Made by a program: the position numbers and the translations under genes
The notes under the pieces: model-generated
Seen by the model: only the letters and a program-made list of their open reading frames with translations
What the model was told of the DNA's origin: nothing
Database searches by the model: none
In this document: in pieces, positions 16,333 to 23,689 of the stretch
Layout of the letters: each line of letters opens with the position of its first letter
How positions within the stretch are numbered: the first letter of the stretch is position 1
Assembly: GCF_049445855.1 (NCBI RefSeq)
Contig: NZ_JBMSDV010000006.1
Location: forward strand, 226,160 to 290,159
Length of the DNA stretch: 64,000 bases
Reading direction: 5' to 3'
Source of the DNA: JAGOCV01 sp049445855
GTDB lineage: Bacteria > Pseudomonadota > Gammaproteobacteria > Burkholderiales > Burkholderiaceae_C

Positions 16333-17124
16333 ATGACCCGAGACACACTCACCCTCTACGGCGAAACCTTCCAGAGCCGCCTGCTGCTGGGCACGTCGCG
16401 CTACCCGTCGCCCGCCGTCCTCGAAGCGGCAGTGGCCATCGCCAGGCCCGCGATGGTCACCGCCTCGCTGCGCCGACAGAGCGCCACCGGCGCAGAAGCC
16501 GGCCAGGCCTTCTGGCAGATGCTCAAGCGCCTGGGCGTGCCCGTGCTGCCCAACACCGCGGGTTGCCACAGCGTGCAGGAAGCCGTGACCACCGCGCAGA
16601 TGGCGCGCGAAGTCTTCGAGACCGACTGGATCAAGCTCGAACTCATCGGCGACGACTACACGCTGCAGCCCGACACGCTCAACCTCGTGGACGCCGCAAG
16701 CCAGCTCATCAAGGACGGGTTCAAGGTGCTGCCGTATTGCACCGAAGACCTGGTGCTCTGCCGCCGTCTGGTGGACATCGGCTGCCAGGCCGTCATGCCC
16801 TGGGCCGCGCCCATCGGCACCGGCAAGGGCGCGATCAACCCGTATGCCATGCGCACGCTGCGTGAACGCATCGAGGTGCCGCTCATCGTGGATGCCGGCC
16901 TCGGCCTGCCCTCGCACGCCTGCGAGGTGATGGAGTGGGGCTACGACGCCGTGCTGCTCAACACCGCCGTTGCGCTCTCGCAGGACCCGGTGAAGATGGC
17001 TGGCGCGTTCGCCAGCGCCGTGCAGGCCGGGCGCGACGCGTTCATCGCCGGTGCGATGGCCGAGCAGCAGGCCGCACAGCCCAGCACCCCCGTGCTCGGC
17101 ACGCCGTTCTGGCATGGCGCCTGA
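16333..17124 (+). CDS. thiG: Thiazole synthase ThiG
   Basis: 263-residue TIM-barrel enzyme joining deoxyxylulose phosphate, iminoglycine and ThiS thiocarboxylate into the thiazole phosphate. Family motifs: RLLLGTSRYPS, TAGCHSVQEAVTTAQMARE, the Schiff-base lysine in TDWIKLELIGDD, and VDAGLGLPSHACEVMEWG with the phosphate-binding loop. Length is typical (250-270). It lies between thiS and thiE with short spacers. Confidence 0.96.
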   Translation: MTRDTLTLYGETFQSRLLLGTSRYPSPAVLEAAVAIARPAMVTASLRRQSATGAEAGQAFWQMLKRLGVPVLPNTAGCHSVQEAVTTAQMAREVFETDWIKLELIGDDYTLQPDTLNLVDAASQLIKDGFKVLPYCTEDLVLCRRLVDIGCQAVMPWAAPIGTGKGAINPYAMRTLRERIEVPLIVDAGLGLPSHACEVMEWGYDAVLLNTAVALSQDPVKMAGAFASAVQAGRDAFIAGAMAEQQAAQPSTPVLGTPFWHGA

Positions 17125-17141
17125 ATCGAGAGACAACACAC

Positions 17142-17978
17142 ATGAACTCCACCCCACAGCGCCCTGCCCTGCAACCGGAGACGTGGCACGCCGCACGTGC
17201 CATCTGCGAGGCGCGTGGCTTCATTCCGGCCGATGCCGACTGCCTGGCCGATGCATGGCAACGCCAGACCGAACGTACCGGCCACTTCGACCCCGAGGCC
17301 TGGCCCGAAGACCCCGCCGACTTCGGCCTGCTCCCCTGGCCGCGCAGCAATGCCTTCGCGCCTTGCCCGAAGGCGCTGGGCTTGTACGCCGTACTGCCCG
17401 ACGCGGCATGGGTCGGCCGCATGGCACGTGCAGGCGTGCCCACGGTGCAGTTGCGCTTCAAGTCCGATGACCGCGCCGCCGTCGTGCGCGAGGTACGCGC
17501 CGCCGTCGAAGCGGTGAAGGGCACCGGGTCGCTGCTCTTCATCAACGACCACTGGCAGGACGCCATCGATGCCGGGGCCTACGGCGTGCACCTCGGGCAG
17601 GAGGACATGGACGTGGCCGATCTCCCCGCGATCCGCGCAGCCGGCTTGCGGCTGGGCCTGTCCACCCATGGTTATGCGGAAATGTGCCGCGTAGACGCGG
17701 TGAGCCCGAGCTACGTGGCCATGGGTGCCGTGTTCCCCACCACGCTCAAGGCCATGCCGACAGCACCGCAGGGACTCGAGCGGCTGTACGCGTATGCGAA
17801 GCTCATGAGCAACCATTCGCTCGTCGCCATCGGCGGCATCGACGCGACGCGCATCCCGGACGTCATGAAAAGCGGCGTGGGCAGCATTGCCGTGGTGCGC
17901 GCCATCACGGGCGAGGCAGACCCGGAGGCTGCTGCCGCGCGGCTCACCGCCTTGATGAAGGCACCGCCCTCTCGGTAA
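17142..17978 (+). CDS. thiE: Thiamine-phosphate synthase with N-terminal extension
   Basis: 278 residues. It couples HMP-PP and thiazole phosphate to thiamine phosphate. The TIM-barrel core (about 85-278) carries VPTVQLRFK, LFINDHWQDAIDAGAYGVHLGQ (split as LFINDHWQDAIDAGAYG and VHLGQEDM) and VAIGGIDATRIPDVMKSG. The first 80 residues (PETWHAARAICEARGFIPADADCL and onward) are an extra segment not needed for catalysis; ordinary ThiE is about 210 residues. The start at 17142 is 17 bp after thiG, and the frame is open further upstream only as a shadow of thiG. Last gene of the operon. Confidence 0.92.
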   Translation: MNSTPQRPALQPETWHAARAICEARGFIPADADCLADAWQRQTERTGHFDPEAWPEDPADFGLLPWPRSNAFAPCPKALGLYAVLPDAAWVGRMARAGVPTVQLRFKSDDRAAVVREVRAAVEAVKGTGSLLFINDHWQDAIDAGAYGVHLGQEDMDVADLPAIRAAGLRLGLSTHGYAEMCRVDAVSPSYVAMGAVFPTTLKAMPTAPQGLERLYAYAKLMSNHSLVAIGGIDATRIPDVMKSGVGSIAVVRAITGEADPEAAAARLTALMKAPPSR

Positions 17979-18082
17979 CGTTTTCTCACCATTCGGCCGG
18001 AATCGCTGCATCCAGATGGCTGCGCCGTGGGTAGTACAGGCAGGCAGCGCATGGTGCCTGCCCCAATCCACGTGAGGAACGA

Positions 18083-18631
18083 ATGATGAAGAAGACTTGT
18101 GCCACCCTGAGTGCCATCGCCGCTGTCGCGGTCCTGGCCGGCTGTGCGTCCGGCCCGATGATGGGCTCGAAACCCTTCTCGCAGGCCGACCTGCCCGGCC
18201 CCATCCAGGTGCCCTCGGGCAACCGCGTTGCATGGGAAACCGTGGGCGCAGGCGACATCACGTATGAATGCAAGGACAACGCGGGCAAGGTCGAGTGGGT
18301 GTTCGCCGGCCCGAATGCGGTGCTGACCGACCGCGCCGGCAAGACCGTCGGCAAGTACTACGGCCCGCCGGCCACCTGGGAAGCGAACGACGGCTCCAAG
18401 GTCACCGCCACGCAACTGGCCGTGGCACCCGCCGGCGCAGGCAACCTGCCCTACCAGCTCGTGAAGGCCAACCCCGCCATGGGTTCGGGCGCGATGACGG
18501 GTGTCACCTACATCCAGCGCGTCGCACTGAAGGGCGGCGTCGCACCGGACATGCCGTGCAACGCCATGACGCGTGGTCAGAAGACCACCGTGAAGTACCA
18601 GGCCGACTACATCTTCTGGAAGGCCGCATAA
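18083..18631 (+). CDS. DUF3455-like lipoprotein
   Basis: 182-residue exported protein. A signal peptide with lipobox LAGC (about residues 16-21) predicts lipid attachment. The body, with YECKDNAGKVEWVFAGPNAVL and GKYYGPPATWEANDGSKV, matches the DUF3455 pattern of secreted beta-rich proteins; YIQRVALKGGVAP follows. A Shine-Dalgarno-like GAGGAACGA precedes the start. It stands directly before an ECF sigma/anti-sigma pair on the same strand (51 bp gap), so it may be a regulon member or envelope partner. Molecular function unknown. Confidence 0.75.
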   Translation: MMKKTCATLSAIAAVAVLAGCASGPMMGSKPFSQADLPGPIQVPSGNRVAWETVGAGDITYECKDNAGKVEWVFAGPNAVLTDRAGKTVGKYYGPPATWEANDGSKVTATQLAVAPAGAGNLPYQLVKANPAMGSGAMTGVTYIQRVALKGGVAPDMPCNAMTRGQKTTVKYQADYIFWKAA

Positions 18632-18682
18632 AACGCGGCGACGCCGGAGGGCCGGGGCAGCGCGGGCGCTTATGATGCCGCG

Positions 18683-19255
18683 ATGCCTCCAGCCCCCAAC
18701 GCCGGTTTCGACCACGCCGCAGCCCTCGCGGGTTGCGCGCGCGGCGACCATGCAGCGCTGGCGGCCATCTACCGTCACGAATCGCGCTTCCTGCTGGGCG
18801 TGGCCGTGCGCATCGTGCGAGAGAAAGCGGCAGCCGAAGACGTGCTGCACGATGCTTTCGTCCGCATCTGGAGCAGCGCGTCGACATTCGATGCGTCGCT
18901 CGGCTCCGCGCGCGGATGGATCTACAGTGTCGTGCGCCACGCCGCACTGAACCAGGTGCGCAATGGCGCACGTGAAGTCAGCCTGGACGAGGAAGCCACC
19001 GAAGCCGTCGAAGCAGAACAAGCCATGCAAGCCCACCGTGATGCCCAACCCGCCTTCGAGCTGCGCGCCGACTGGGGCCGGCTCGAACGCTGCCTGGACG
19101 CGTTGCCCGCCGAGCGGCGCGACTGCATCCTCCACGCCTATGTAGACGGCTGCTCGCATGGAGAAATCGCCCAGCGCACCGGCCACCCGCTGGGCACCGT
19201 GAAAGCCTGGCTGCAACGTGCGATGGTCTCGCTGCGCCAGTGCATGTCGTCATGA
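18683..19255 (+). CDS. ECF-type RNA polymerase sigma factor
   Basis: 190-residue sigma-70 family protein with region 2 (about 25-95, AEDVLHDAFVRIWSSASTFD) and region 4 helix-turn-helix (about 125-185, CSHGEIAQRTGHPLGTVKAWL); regions 1 and 3 are absent, as in ECF sigmas. A TATGAT hexamer lies exactly 6 nt before the ATG with no Shine-Dalgarno sequence, suggesting a leaderless message. The stop overlaps the anti-sigma start (ATGA at 19252), the usual coupled arrangement. Resembles SigK/RpoE-like ECFs; the target regulon is unknown. Confidence 0.92.
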   Translation: MPPAPNAGFDHAAALAGCARGDHAALAAIYRHESRFLLGVAVRIVREKAAAEDVLHDAFVRIWSSASTFDASLGSARGWIYSVVRHAALNQVRNGAREVSLDEEATEAVEAEQAMQAHRDAQPAFELRADWGRLERCLDALPAERRDCILHAYVDGCSHGEIAQRTGHPLGTVKAWLQRAMVSLRQCMSS

Positions 19256-20001
19256 ATACGCCTGTCCACCCATCGCCCGGCAACATCGACCCCGAGGTCG
19301 ATCGGGTCGCCGGCGAATACGTGCTCGGCACCCTCTCCGCGCACGCGCGGCAAGCCGTGGAAGCACGCCTGCCCCATGAGCCTGCCCTGCGCGCCGCAGT
19401 CGCCACATGGGAAGAACGCCTGCTGCCTTTGACGTCCATTGCCGAGCCCGTCGAACCCGGCGTGGGGCTCTGGCAGCGCATCGAAAAAAGTGTGGCCGCG
19501 CTGATGCCTGCGGGTGCTGCGAAAGCAGGCACTGCCGGTACATGGCGGGACTGGTGGAGCAGCCTCAACTTCTGGCGCTACGCCGCAGTCGGCGGCTATG
19601 CGCTCGCGGCCGTGCTGGCCGCCGTGGGCCTGCAACGCACCGCGCCGGTGAGCGGCACGCAGTATCTGGTAGTGCTCGTCGCGCCGCAGGACAAGACGCC
19701 GGGGTGGGTGGTTCAAGCCGGTGCCGGCAACGAGCCCCTTTCCCTCGTGCCGCTGGGCACCACCCCCGTGCCACCCGACAAGTCGCTGCAGTTCTGGACC
19801 AAGGGCGAACAATGGAGCGGGCCGATGTCGCTCGGCCTCGTCGCGCCGGGCCAGACGTTCAAGGTGCCGCTGGACCGGCTGCCACCGCTGGAAAACAACC
19901 AGCTTTTCGAACTCACCCTCGAACCCGCGCAGGGCTCGCCGCTCAACAGGCCCACAGGTCCCATCCTGTTCATCGGGCGCGCGGTCAAGGTGCAGAGCTG
20001 A
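19252..20001 (+). CDS. Anti-sigma factor (RskA-like, single membrane span)
   Basis: 249-residue inner-membrane protein. The N-terminal cytoplasmic part (about 1-100, DRVAGEYVLGTLSAHARQAVEARL) is a zinc-free anti-sigma domain like RskA; one transmembrane helix lies at about 109-127 (YAAVGGYALAAVLAAVGLQ); the periplasmic part (130-249) has the RskA domain with YLVVLVAPQDKTPGWVVQA and a LFELTLEPAQGSPLNRPTGP stretch. Its start overlaps the sigma gene by 4 bp, so it should bind and restrain that sigma factor until an envelope signal triggers release. Confidence 0.88.
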   Translation: MNTPVHPSPGNIDPEVDRVAGEYVLGTLSAHARQAVEARLPHEPALRAAVATWEERLLPLTSIAEPVEPGVGLWQRIEKSVAALMPAGAAKAGTAGTWRDWWSSLNFWRYAAVGGYALAAVLAAVGLQRTAPVSGTQYLVVLVAPQDKTPGWVVQAGAGNEPLSLVPLGTTPVPPDKSLQFWTKGEQWSGPMSLGLVAPGQTFKVPLDRLPPLENNQLFELTLEPAQGSPLNRPTGPILFIGRAVKVQS

Positions 20002-20010
20002 TCAGGCGGC

Positions 20011-20040
20011 TTCCGGAGGCCTGGAAAATCAGGCTATAAT
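20011..20040 (+). promoter_or_regulatory. Promoter of tRNA-Asn
   Basis: A perfect -10 TATAAT (20035-20040) is preceded 18 bp upstream by TTCCGG (20011-20016) as a weak -35. The tRNA begins 12 nt after the -10. It lies just past the anti-sigma stop. Confidence 0.6.
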
Positions 20041-20052
20041 CTGAGGCTCCAT

Positions 20053-20128
20053 TCCCCGATAGCTCAGTCGGTAGAGCGCCGGACTGTTAATCCGTAGGTC
20101 CCTGGTTCGAGCCCAGGTCGGGGAGCCA
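20053..20128 (+). tRNA. tRNA-Asn (GTT)
   Basis: A 76-nt cloverleaf is readable: acceptor TCCCCGA pairs with TCGGGGA, the D arm contains AGCTCAGTCGGTAGAGC, anticodon GTT is at 20086-20088, the T arm has GGTTCGAGCC, then discriminator G and encoded CCA. The 3' half, from just after the anticodon, is duplicated at 22221-22262 and marks the integration site of a small mobile element. The gene itself is intact. Confidence 0.97.
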
Positions 20129-20130
20129 AA
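20089..20130 (+). repeat. attL: tRNA-Asn 3'-half copy (left)
   Basis: 42 bp identical to 22221-22262, starting right after the anticodon and ending two bases past CCA. Allowing one mismatch (third anticodon base, T versus C) it extends left to 20084. This is the usual crossover zone for tRNA-targeting tyrosine integrases. Confidence 0.93.
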
Positions 20131-20150
20131 CGAGGCCGCATGGCCACTGG

Positions 20151-20184
20151 AAAGCCCGCTATTTTTTCGATAGCGGGCTTTTTT
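20151..20184 (+). terminator. Rho-independent terminator downstream of tRNA-Asn (element-borne)
   Basis: Perfect stem AAAGCCCGCTAT / ATAGCGGGCTTT with a 7-nt loop followed by TTTT. It ends the tRNA transcript today but lies inside the integrated element, so it was probably brought in with it. Confidence 0.9.
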
Positions 20185-20249
20185 CCTTATTGGGCGCTTA
20201 TTTGGCAATTGCCTAATATCCAGTACTCTCTAAACCAAGGAGGAGTTCA

Positions 20250-20927
20250 ATGGACAAAGCGACGATAGAACAACGGCTTAATGCGCTTGAGGCAACCGGC
20301 AAGGCGGTCCTTGCGACGAAACGCCAAGATCGCGCATATGGCAGCGTCATATACATCAACGGTGGTTTGATGCATGGGTTTCGCGCTGGAGTGCTTTCTT
20401 TCCTCTCCAGCGTTTTTGGAGCGGAGCACTCATACGTTAAGGAATTCGAGACCCACACGCGAAACGATCTCGGTTCGTCCATCGACAGCGGCCTCGCAAT
20501 CCTTGCGCAAGTCCGTGATGAGATTCAGGCAGGGTGGGCCCTGTCATACCGATCGCTCGTCGCCGCCGACATCTGTGGCGATTTTCTCGATATGGCTGAC
20601 GCCCTCTTGGAAGCAGGCTTTAAAGATGCGGCGGCAGTCATGATCGGCAGCGTGTTGGAAGAACACCTTCGCACGCTGTGCCGCCGTCGCGGCATAGACT
20701 TGCAATTCATCAACGGTGCTGGCCGAGCAGTAGCGAAAAAGGCAGAAGCGATGAATGTTGATCTGCACAAAGCCTCGGCGTACAACATGCAGGATCAAAA
20801 GTCAGTGACGAGTTGGCTTGATCTGAGAAACAACGCCGCTCACGGGCATTACGCGGAATACAAAAAGGAGCAGGTCGACCTCATGCGAGCCGGGGTTGCG
20901 CTATTCATTTCGCGAGTCCCTACGTAG
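20250..20927 (+). CDS. HEPN-like protein of unknown function (element cargo)
   Basis: 225 residues, no signal or membrane segment. The C-terminal half is helical and ends in DLRNNAAHGHYAEY, an R-x4-H motif (R193, H198) of the kind that forms the RNase centre of HEPN proteins; VIGSVLEEHLRTLCRRRGI-like helices precede it (sequence AAAVMIGSVLEEHLRTLCR). The pattern resembles a widespread uncharacterised family with a conserved LDLRN.AAHG core. A good Shine-Dalgarno AAGGAGG precedes the ATG at 20250. It lies between the tRNA terminator and the broken integrase, the cargo position. Lower GC than neighbours. Possible toxin or defence RNase; untested. Confidence 0.7.
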   Translation: MDKATIEQRLNALEATGKAVLATKRQDRAYGSVIYINGGLMHGFRAGVLSFLSSVFGAEHSYVKEFETHTRNDLGSSIDSGLAILAQVRDEIQAGWALSYRSLVAADICGDFLDMADALLEAGFKDAAAVMIGSVLEEHLRTLCRRRGIDLQFINGAGRAVAKKAEAMNVDLHKASAYNMQDQKSVTSWLDLRNNAAHGHYAEYKKEQVDLMRAGVALFISRVPT

Positions 20928-20928
20928 C

Positions 20929-21602
20929 ATGTGCAACCGATACGAGACCACCCGCAGAGAGCGCCTAGACAGCATCTTTCCTGGCTATGCCTACATCGGC
21001 GGCGACTACCCGCAGCGCATTGGGCCGCGGCGCGGCCGCCTGCTCAATGACCCCGAGCGCAAATACGGCACGATGGTCTACTGGCTGGACATGTTCGTGC
21101 GCCACTGCGACGAGCGAGTCAAGTCCACATCCACGGTCAAGGGCTTCAAGATGGCGCAGCGCACCCGCGACGACTACGCCGGTGCCATTGGCACCGATGA
21201 CAAAGACACCCCACTGCGGATCTACTTCGGCAAGGGCCTCACGCCAACCCAAGTGACGGCGGCCATGGTCCAGAAGTTCCTGGACATCAACGCACAGGCC
21301 GGCCGCACGCGGCGCGCCAACATCGAACGCGCCACCCTCTCGGCGTGCTTCGGCTGGCTGCTGCGGACGGGCTCAGTGCCTGGCCTGCAGCTCAACCCGT
21401 GCCTGAAAGGTGCCGGCGTCAAGCGCAACCCCGGTTCCGGGACCTGAAGGGCAAGGGAGCGACCGACATGTACTACATCGCCAAGGAGCCGATTGAGACG
21501 ATCCAGCAGCTGTGCGGGCACGCCAGCAAGACCACCACTGAGATCTACATCAAGCAGCGCTGGCGCGAGACCGTTACCGCGAACTCTCTCGCGCTGGCAT
21601 GA
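20929..21602 (+). pseudogene. Tyrosine integrase, frameshifted with catalytic-core deletion
   Basis: Two frames make up the remnant. Frame one, from the ATG at 20929 to 21447, contains the N-terminal core-binding region (KYGTMVYWLDMFVRHCDERV, FGKGLTPTQVTAAMVQKFLD, ERATLSACFGWLLRTGS) up to GVKRNP. The C-terminal end then appears in another frame (about 21435-21602): FRDLKGKGATDMYYIAKEPI, IQQLCGHASKTTTEIYIKQR, with the His of GHAS and the nucleophile Tyr. The roughly 130-150 residues between, carrying the first catalytic Arg and Lys, are gone. The first residues MCNRYETTRRERL resemble the start of SRAP/YedK peptidases rather than an integrase, so the 5' end may also be a junction. Confidence 0.8.
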
Positions 21603-22105
21603 AAAAGGCCAACCGGCAGTACTTGGCTGACCGCGCGGCCCTTTTGGCGCGCGATCTCAACGAGGTGCTGCACATGCTCGAGGGGCGAAACGAAGTCCTC
21701 CTCGCTCGCCCAGCGCTTTACCGGAAGGACGACATCGTGGAAGGCCTGCTCAAGGCTTGTCTCGTGATGTATGCCCGGAATTTCCTGGCCAACGAGAGCT
21801 TGGGCGAACCCTACGGCACGATTCACTGGGACGATTTGCCCTGCAGCAAGGATCGGGAGCTTCGAGCACTGCATGACAGCGTGGTCCTGATCCGCCATGA
21901 CTTGGTGGCACACGCACCAGTCACGCACCACCGATCGGAGGTTTTGCAGAGCGACGCCGGTGGCGTGGTTCGGGAGTCCAAGATCCCGTGGATCGGCCTG
22001 AGCTTTGACATCATCGAGTTCCACAAACTGGTCCTTCAGGTGCGCAATGCAGCGTCCGCGCTGTCCCAGCGCATTGATGCCAAATATCCAGTACCGAAGG
22101 CTTGA
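21599..22105 (+). CDS. Hypothetical protein (element cargo), possible HEPN-like
   Basis: 168 residues, unrecognised. The ATG at 21599 overlaps the end of the integrase remnant (ATGA), so it was once translated with the integrase. Predominantly helical; positions 99-105 read RHDLVAH, an R-x5-H arrangement like the HEPN catalytic pair, with further histidines at 110-111. No signal peptide or membrane helix. It is the last gene before attR. Function unknown; a nuclease, toxin or defence role is only suggested by motif and context. Confidence 0.6.
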   Translation: MKKANRQYLADRAALLARDLNEVLHMLEGRNEVLLARPALYRKDDIVEGLLKACLVMYARNFLANESLGEPYGTIHWDDLPCSKDRELRALHDSVVLIRHDLVAHAPVTHHRSEVLQSDAGGVVRESKIPWIGLSFDIIEFHKLVLQVRNAASALSQRIDAKYPVPKA

Positions 22106-22220
22106 AACCCGCATGGTTGCTAGGTCGGTTTGCGCCAACGCCGCCTAAAATTTTGGGCATCGTTCCCCATGAAACCTTGCAGTGGCGCCGCTTTCCAGCC
22201 TGTTCGGACCGTGGCCTGTC

Positions 22221-22262
22221 AATCCGTAGGTCCCTGGTTCGAGCCCAGGTCGGGGAGCCAAA
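22221..22262 (+). repeat. attR: tRNA-Asn 3'-half copy (right)
   Basis: Exact 42-bp copy of 20089-20130. The 5' half of the tRNA is absent, so this is not a second tRNA gene. The base before it is C, so the anticodon-position triplet would read GTC. Confidence 0.93.
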
Positions 22263-22275
22263 ACAAGAAATGGAC

Positions 22276-22310
22276 AAAGCACTTAGGTCATCAGGCCTAG
22301 GTGCTTTTTT
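22276..22310 (+). terminator. Probable original terminator of tRNA-Asn
   Basis: Stem AAAGCACTTAGG / CCTAGGTGCTTT (one mismatch) with a T-run, 14 nt after attR. Since DNA to the right of attR is the pre-insertion downstream flank, this was probably the native terminator. Confidence 0.8.
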
Positions 22311-22332
22311 CTTGGCGGCAGTCGAAGCTTCG

Positions 22333-22584
22333 CTACGTCCGTCCTGCGAGCGAAAGGGAGACCTTCCCGTTCTTCACCGCGAGTCGGGCCCATTCAATCG
22401 CAGCATCGCGCGCCAGCTCCTCGCTGTCGAAACACCGGTCCCACTGGCATGTGGAGATGGGTCGTTTGTATTGCCCACGCGACTGCACGTCGCTGAATAC
22501 GGCAACGGGCTGCCACTTGCCGTCTTCATTGGCGGTGGAGCTGGCAATGACGTCGTAGCTGCTTTCCTCGAACCATTGATGCAT
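22333..22584 (-). CDS. Small hypothetical protein
   Basis: 83 residues: an aromatic, acidic N-terminus (MHQWFEESSYDVIASSTANE), then DGKWQPVAVFSDVQSRGQYK and a helical segment with SEELARDAAIEWARLAV. The composition and helix/strand pattern look protein-like rather than like an antisense shadow, and no other gene covers this strand. Shine-Dalgarno is weak. No family recognised. If it is not real, 22311-22768 holds no gene. Confidence 0.45.
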   Translation of the reverse strand: MHQWFEESSYDVIASSTANEDGKWQPVAVFSDVQSRGQYKRPISTCQWDRCFDSEELARDAAIEWARLAVKNGKVSLSLAGRT

Positions 22585-22768
22585 GTGCGGCCTGCCTGGA
22601 ATTGGATGCCCTGACCGGGCTTGTCCGTAGCATCCCCGGCGGGCGAAGTCAGCGGTGTAGTCCGATTCGTACCGCTTTTGTAGGTCAGCGTTGTGCTAAC
22701 CGGCTCTTGCGTCTCGCAACTTTTTCTTGCATGCATCGGCAGGACTGGCTGTTAACCTGAACCGCGAC

Positions 22769-23689
22769 ATGAACGAGACCATCCGCCACTACACCGAACT
22801 CCTGCCCGCGCTGCTCATCTCCTGGGGCGGCAACATCGCCGGCGCGCTGCTCACGCTCGCCGCCGGGTTCATAGTCGCACGCTGGGCCGGCGGCGTGGTC
22901 ACGAGGGCGCTGAGCCGCTCTGCGCGCATCGATCCGGTGTTTCACACGCTGGCGGGCCAGATCGTGCGCGTCGCGGTCATGATCTTCACGCTGATCGCCG
23001 TTCTCGGGCGCTTCGGTGTCGAGACGGCAAGCCTGATCGCCGCCATAGGCGCTGCCGGTCTGGCCGTCGGCCTGGCGCTGCAAGGCACGCTGAGCAATGT
23101 GGCGGCAGGCACGATGTTGCTGCTGCTCAGGCCATTCAAGGTGGGTGACGCCGTGAGCGTCGGTGGCACGGTGTACGTCATCGACAACATCGGCTTCTTC
23201 GCGTGCCAGGCGCATCTGCCCGACGGCCCGCTCGCCTTCCTGCCCAATGCGGAGATCTGGGGCAAGACGCTGGTGAACTACTCACACACCGACAAGGACA
23301 TGCGGCGGCTCGATCAGACCTACAGCATCGGCTACGGCGACGACATCGATGCCGCGCTGGCCATCCTGCAGAAGATCGTCGACGAAGATGCGCGCGTGCT
23401 GAAGGACCCGGCACCGTTGATCAAGGTGCAGAAACTGGGCGAGAGCTCGGTCGACATCCTGTTCCGCGTGTGGATCGGGCGCAGCGACTGGTGGGACGCA
23501 CAACTGGACATCCTCAAGACGGCCAAGCAGGCGCTGGAAGCCGGCGGCATCACCATTCCGTATCCGCAGCGCGACCTGCATGTCATCCCCGTGCCAGGGC
23601 TGACGCTGTCTACTTCGGCAGGAACTCCGGAAGATACCGCGCCGACTTCCGCAGGAACTCGTACTCGTCATCCGAAATCCGGCGATTGA
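22769..23689 (+). CDS. mscS: MscS-type small-conductance mechanosensitive channel
   Basis: 306-residue inner-membrane channel that opens under hypo-osmotic tension. Three hydrophobic helices lie in residues about 15-130; the pore helix AAIGAAGLAVGLALQGTLSN is the canonical MscS TM3. The beta domain follows (GTMLLLLRPFKVGDAVSV) and then the alpha/beta cage domain ending near YPQRDLHVIPVP. The ATG at 22769 (MNETIRHY) gives the usual length of about 280-300. Its last 80 bp overlap the convergent GAF gene; the C-terminal tail after residue 275 is low-complexity and unlike MscS. Confidence 0.93.
   Translation: MNETIRHYTELLPALLISWGGNIAGALLTLAAGFIVARWAGGVVTRALSRSARIDPVFHTLAGQIVRVAVMIFTLIAVLGRFGVETASLIAAIGAAGLAVGLALQGTLSNVAAGTMLLLLRPFKVGDAVSVGGTVYVIDNIGFFACQAHLPDGPLAFLPNAEIWGKTLVNYSHTDKDMRRLDQTYSIGYGDDIDAALAILQKIVDEDARVLKDPAPLIKVQKLGESSVDILFRVWIGRSDWWDAQLDILKTAKQALEAGGITIPYPQRDLHVIPVPGLTLSTSAGTPEDTAPTSAGTRTRHPKSGD

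Larger units (their letters stand above)
20089..22262 (+). mobile_element. Decayed integrative element in tRNA-Asn
   Basis: A 2.17-kb segment bounded by a 42-bp direct repeat of the tRNA-Asn 3' half (20089-20130 and 22221-22262). It contains a rho-independent terminator, a 225-residue HEPN-like gene, a broken tyrosine integrase, and a 168-residue gene overlapping the integrase end. Base composition is visibly less GC-rich in the first cargo gene than in the flanks. Integration restored the tRNA, so the original downstream DNA, including the tRNA terminator, lies after 22262. With the integrase catalytic core deleted, the element is probably no longer mobile. Confidence 0.9.

Noticed and set aside
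22216..22262. Second tRNA-like sequence
   Set aside because: Only the 3' half (T arm and acceptor) is present. It is the right-hand attachment repeat of the element.
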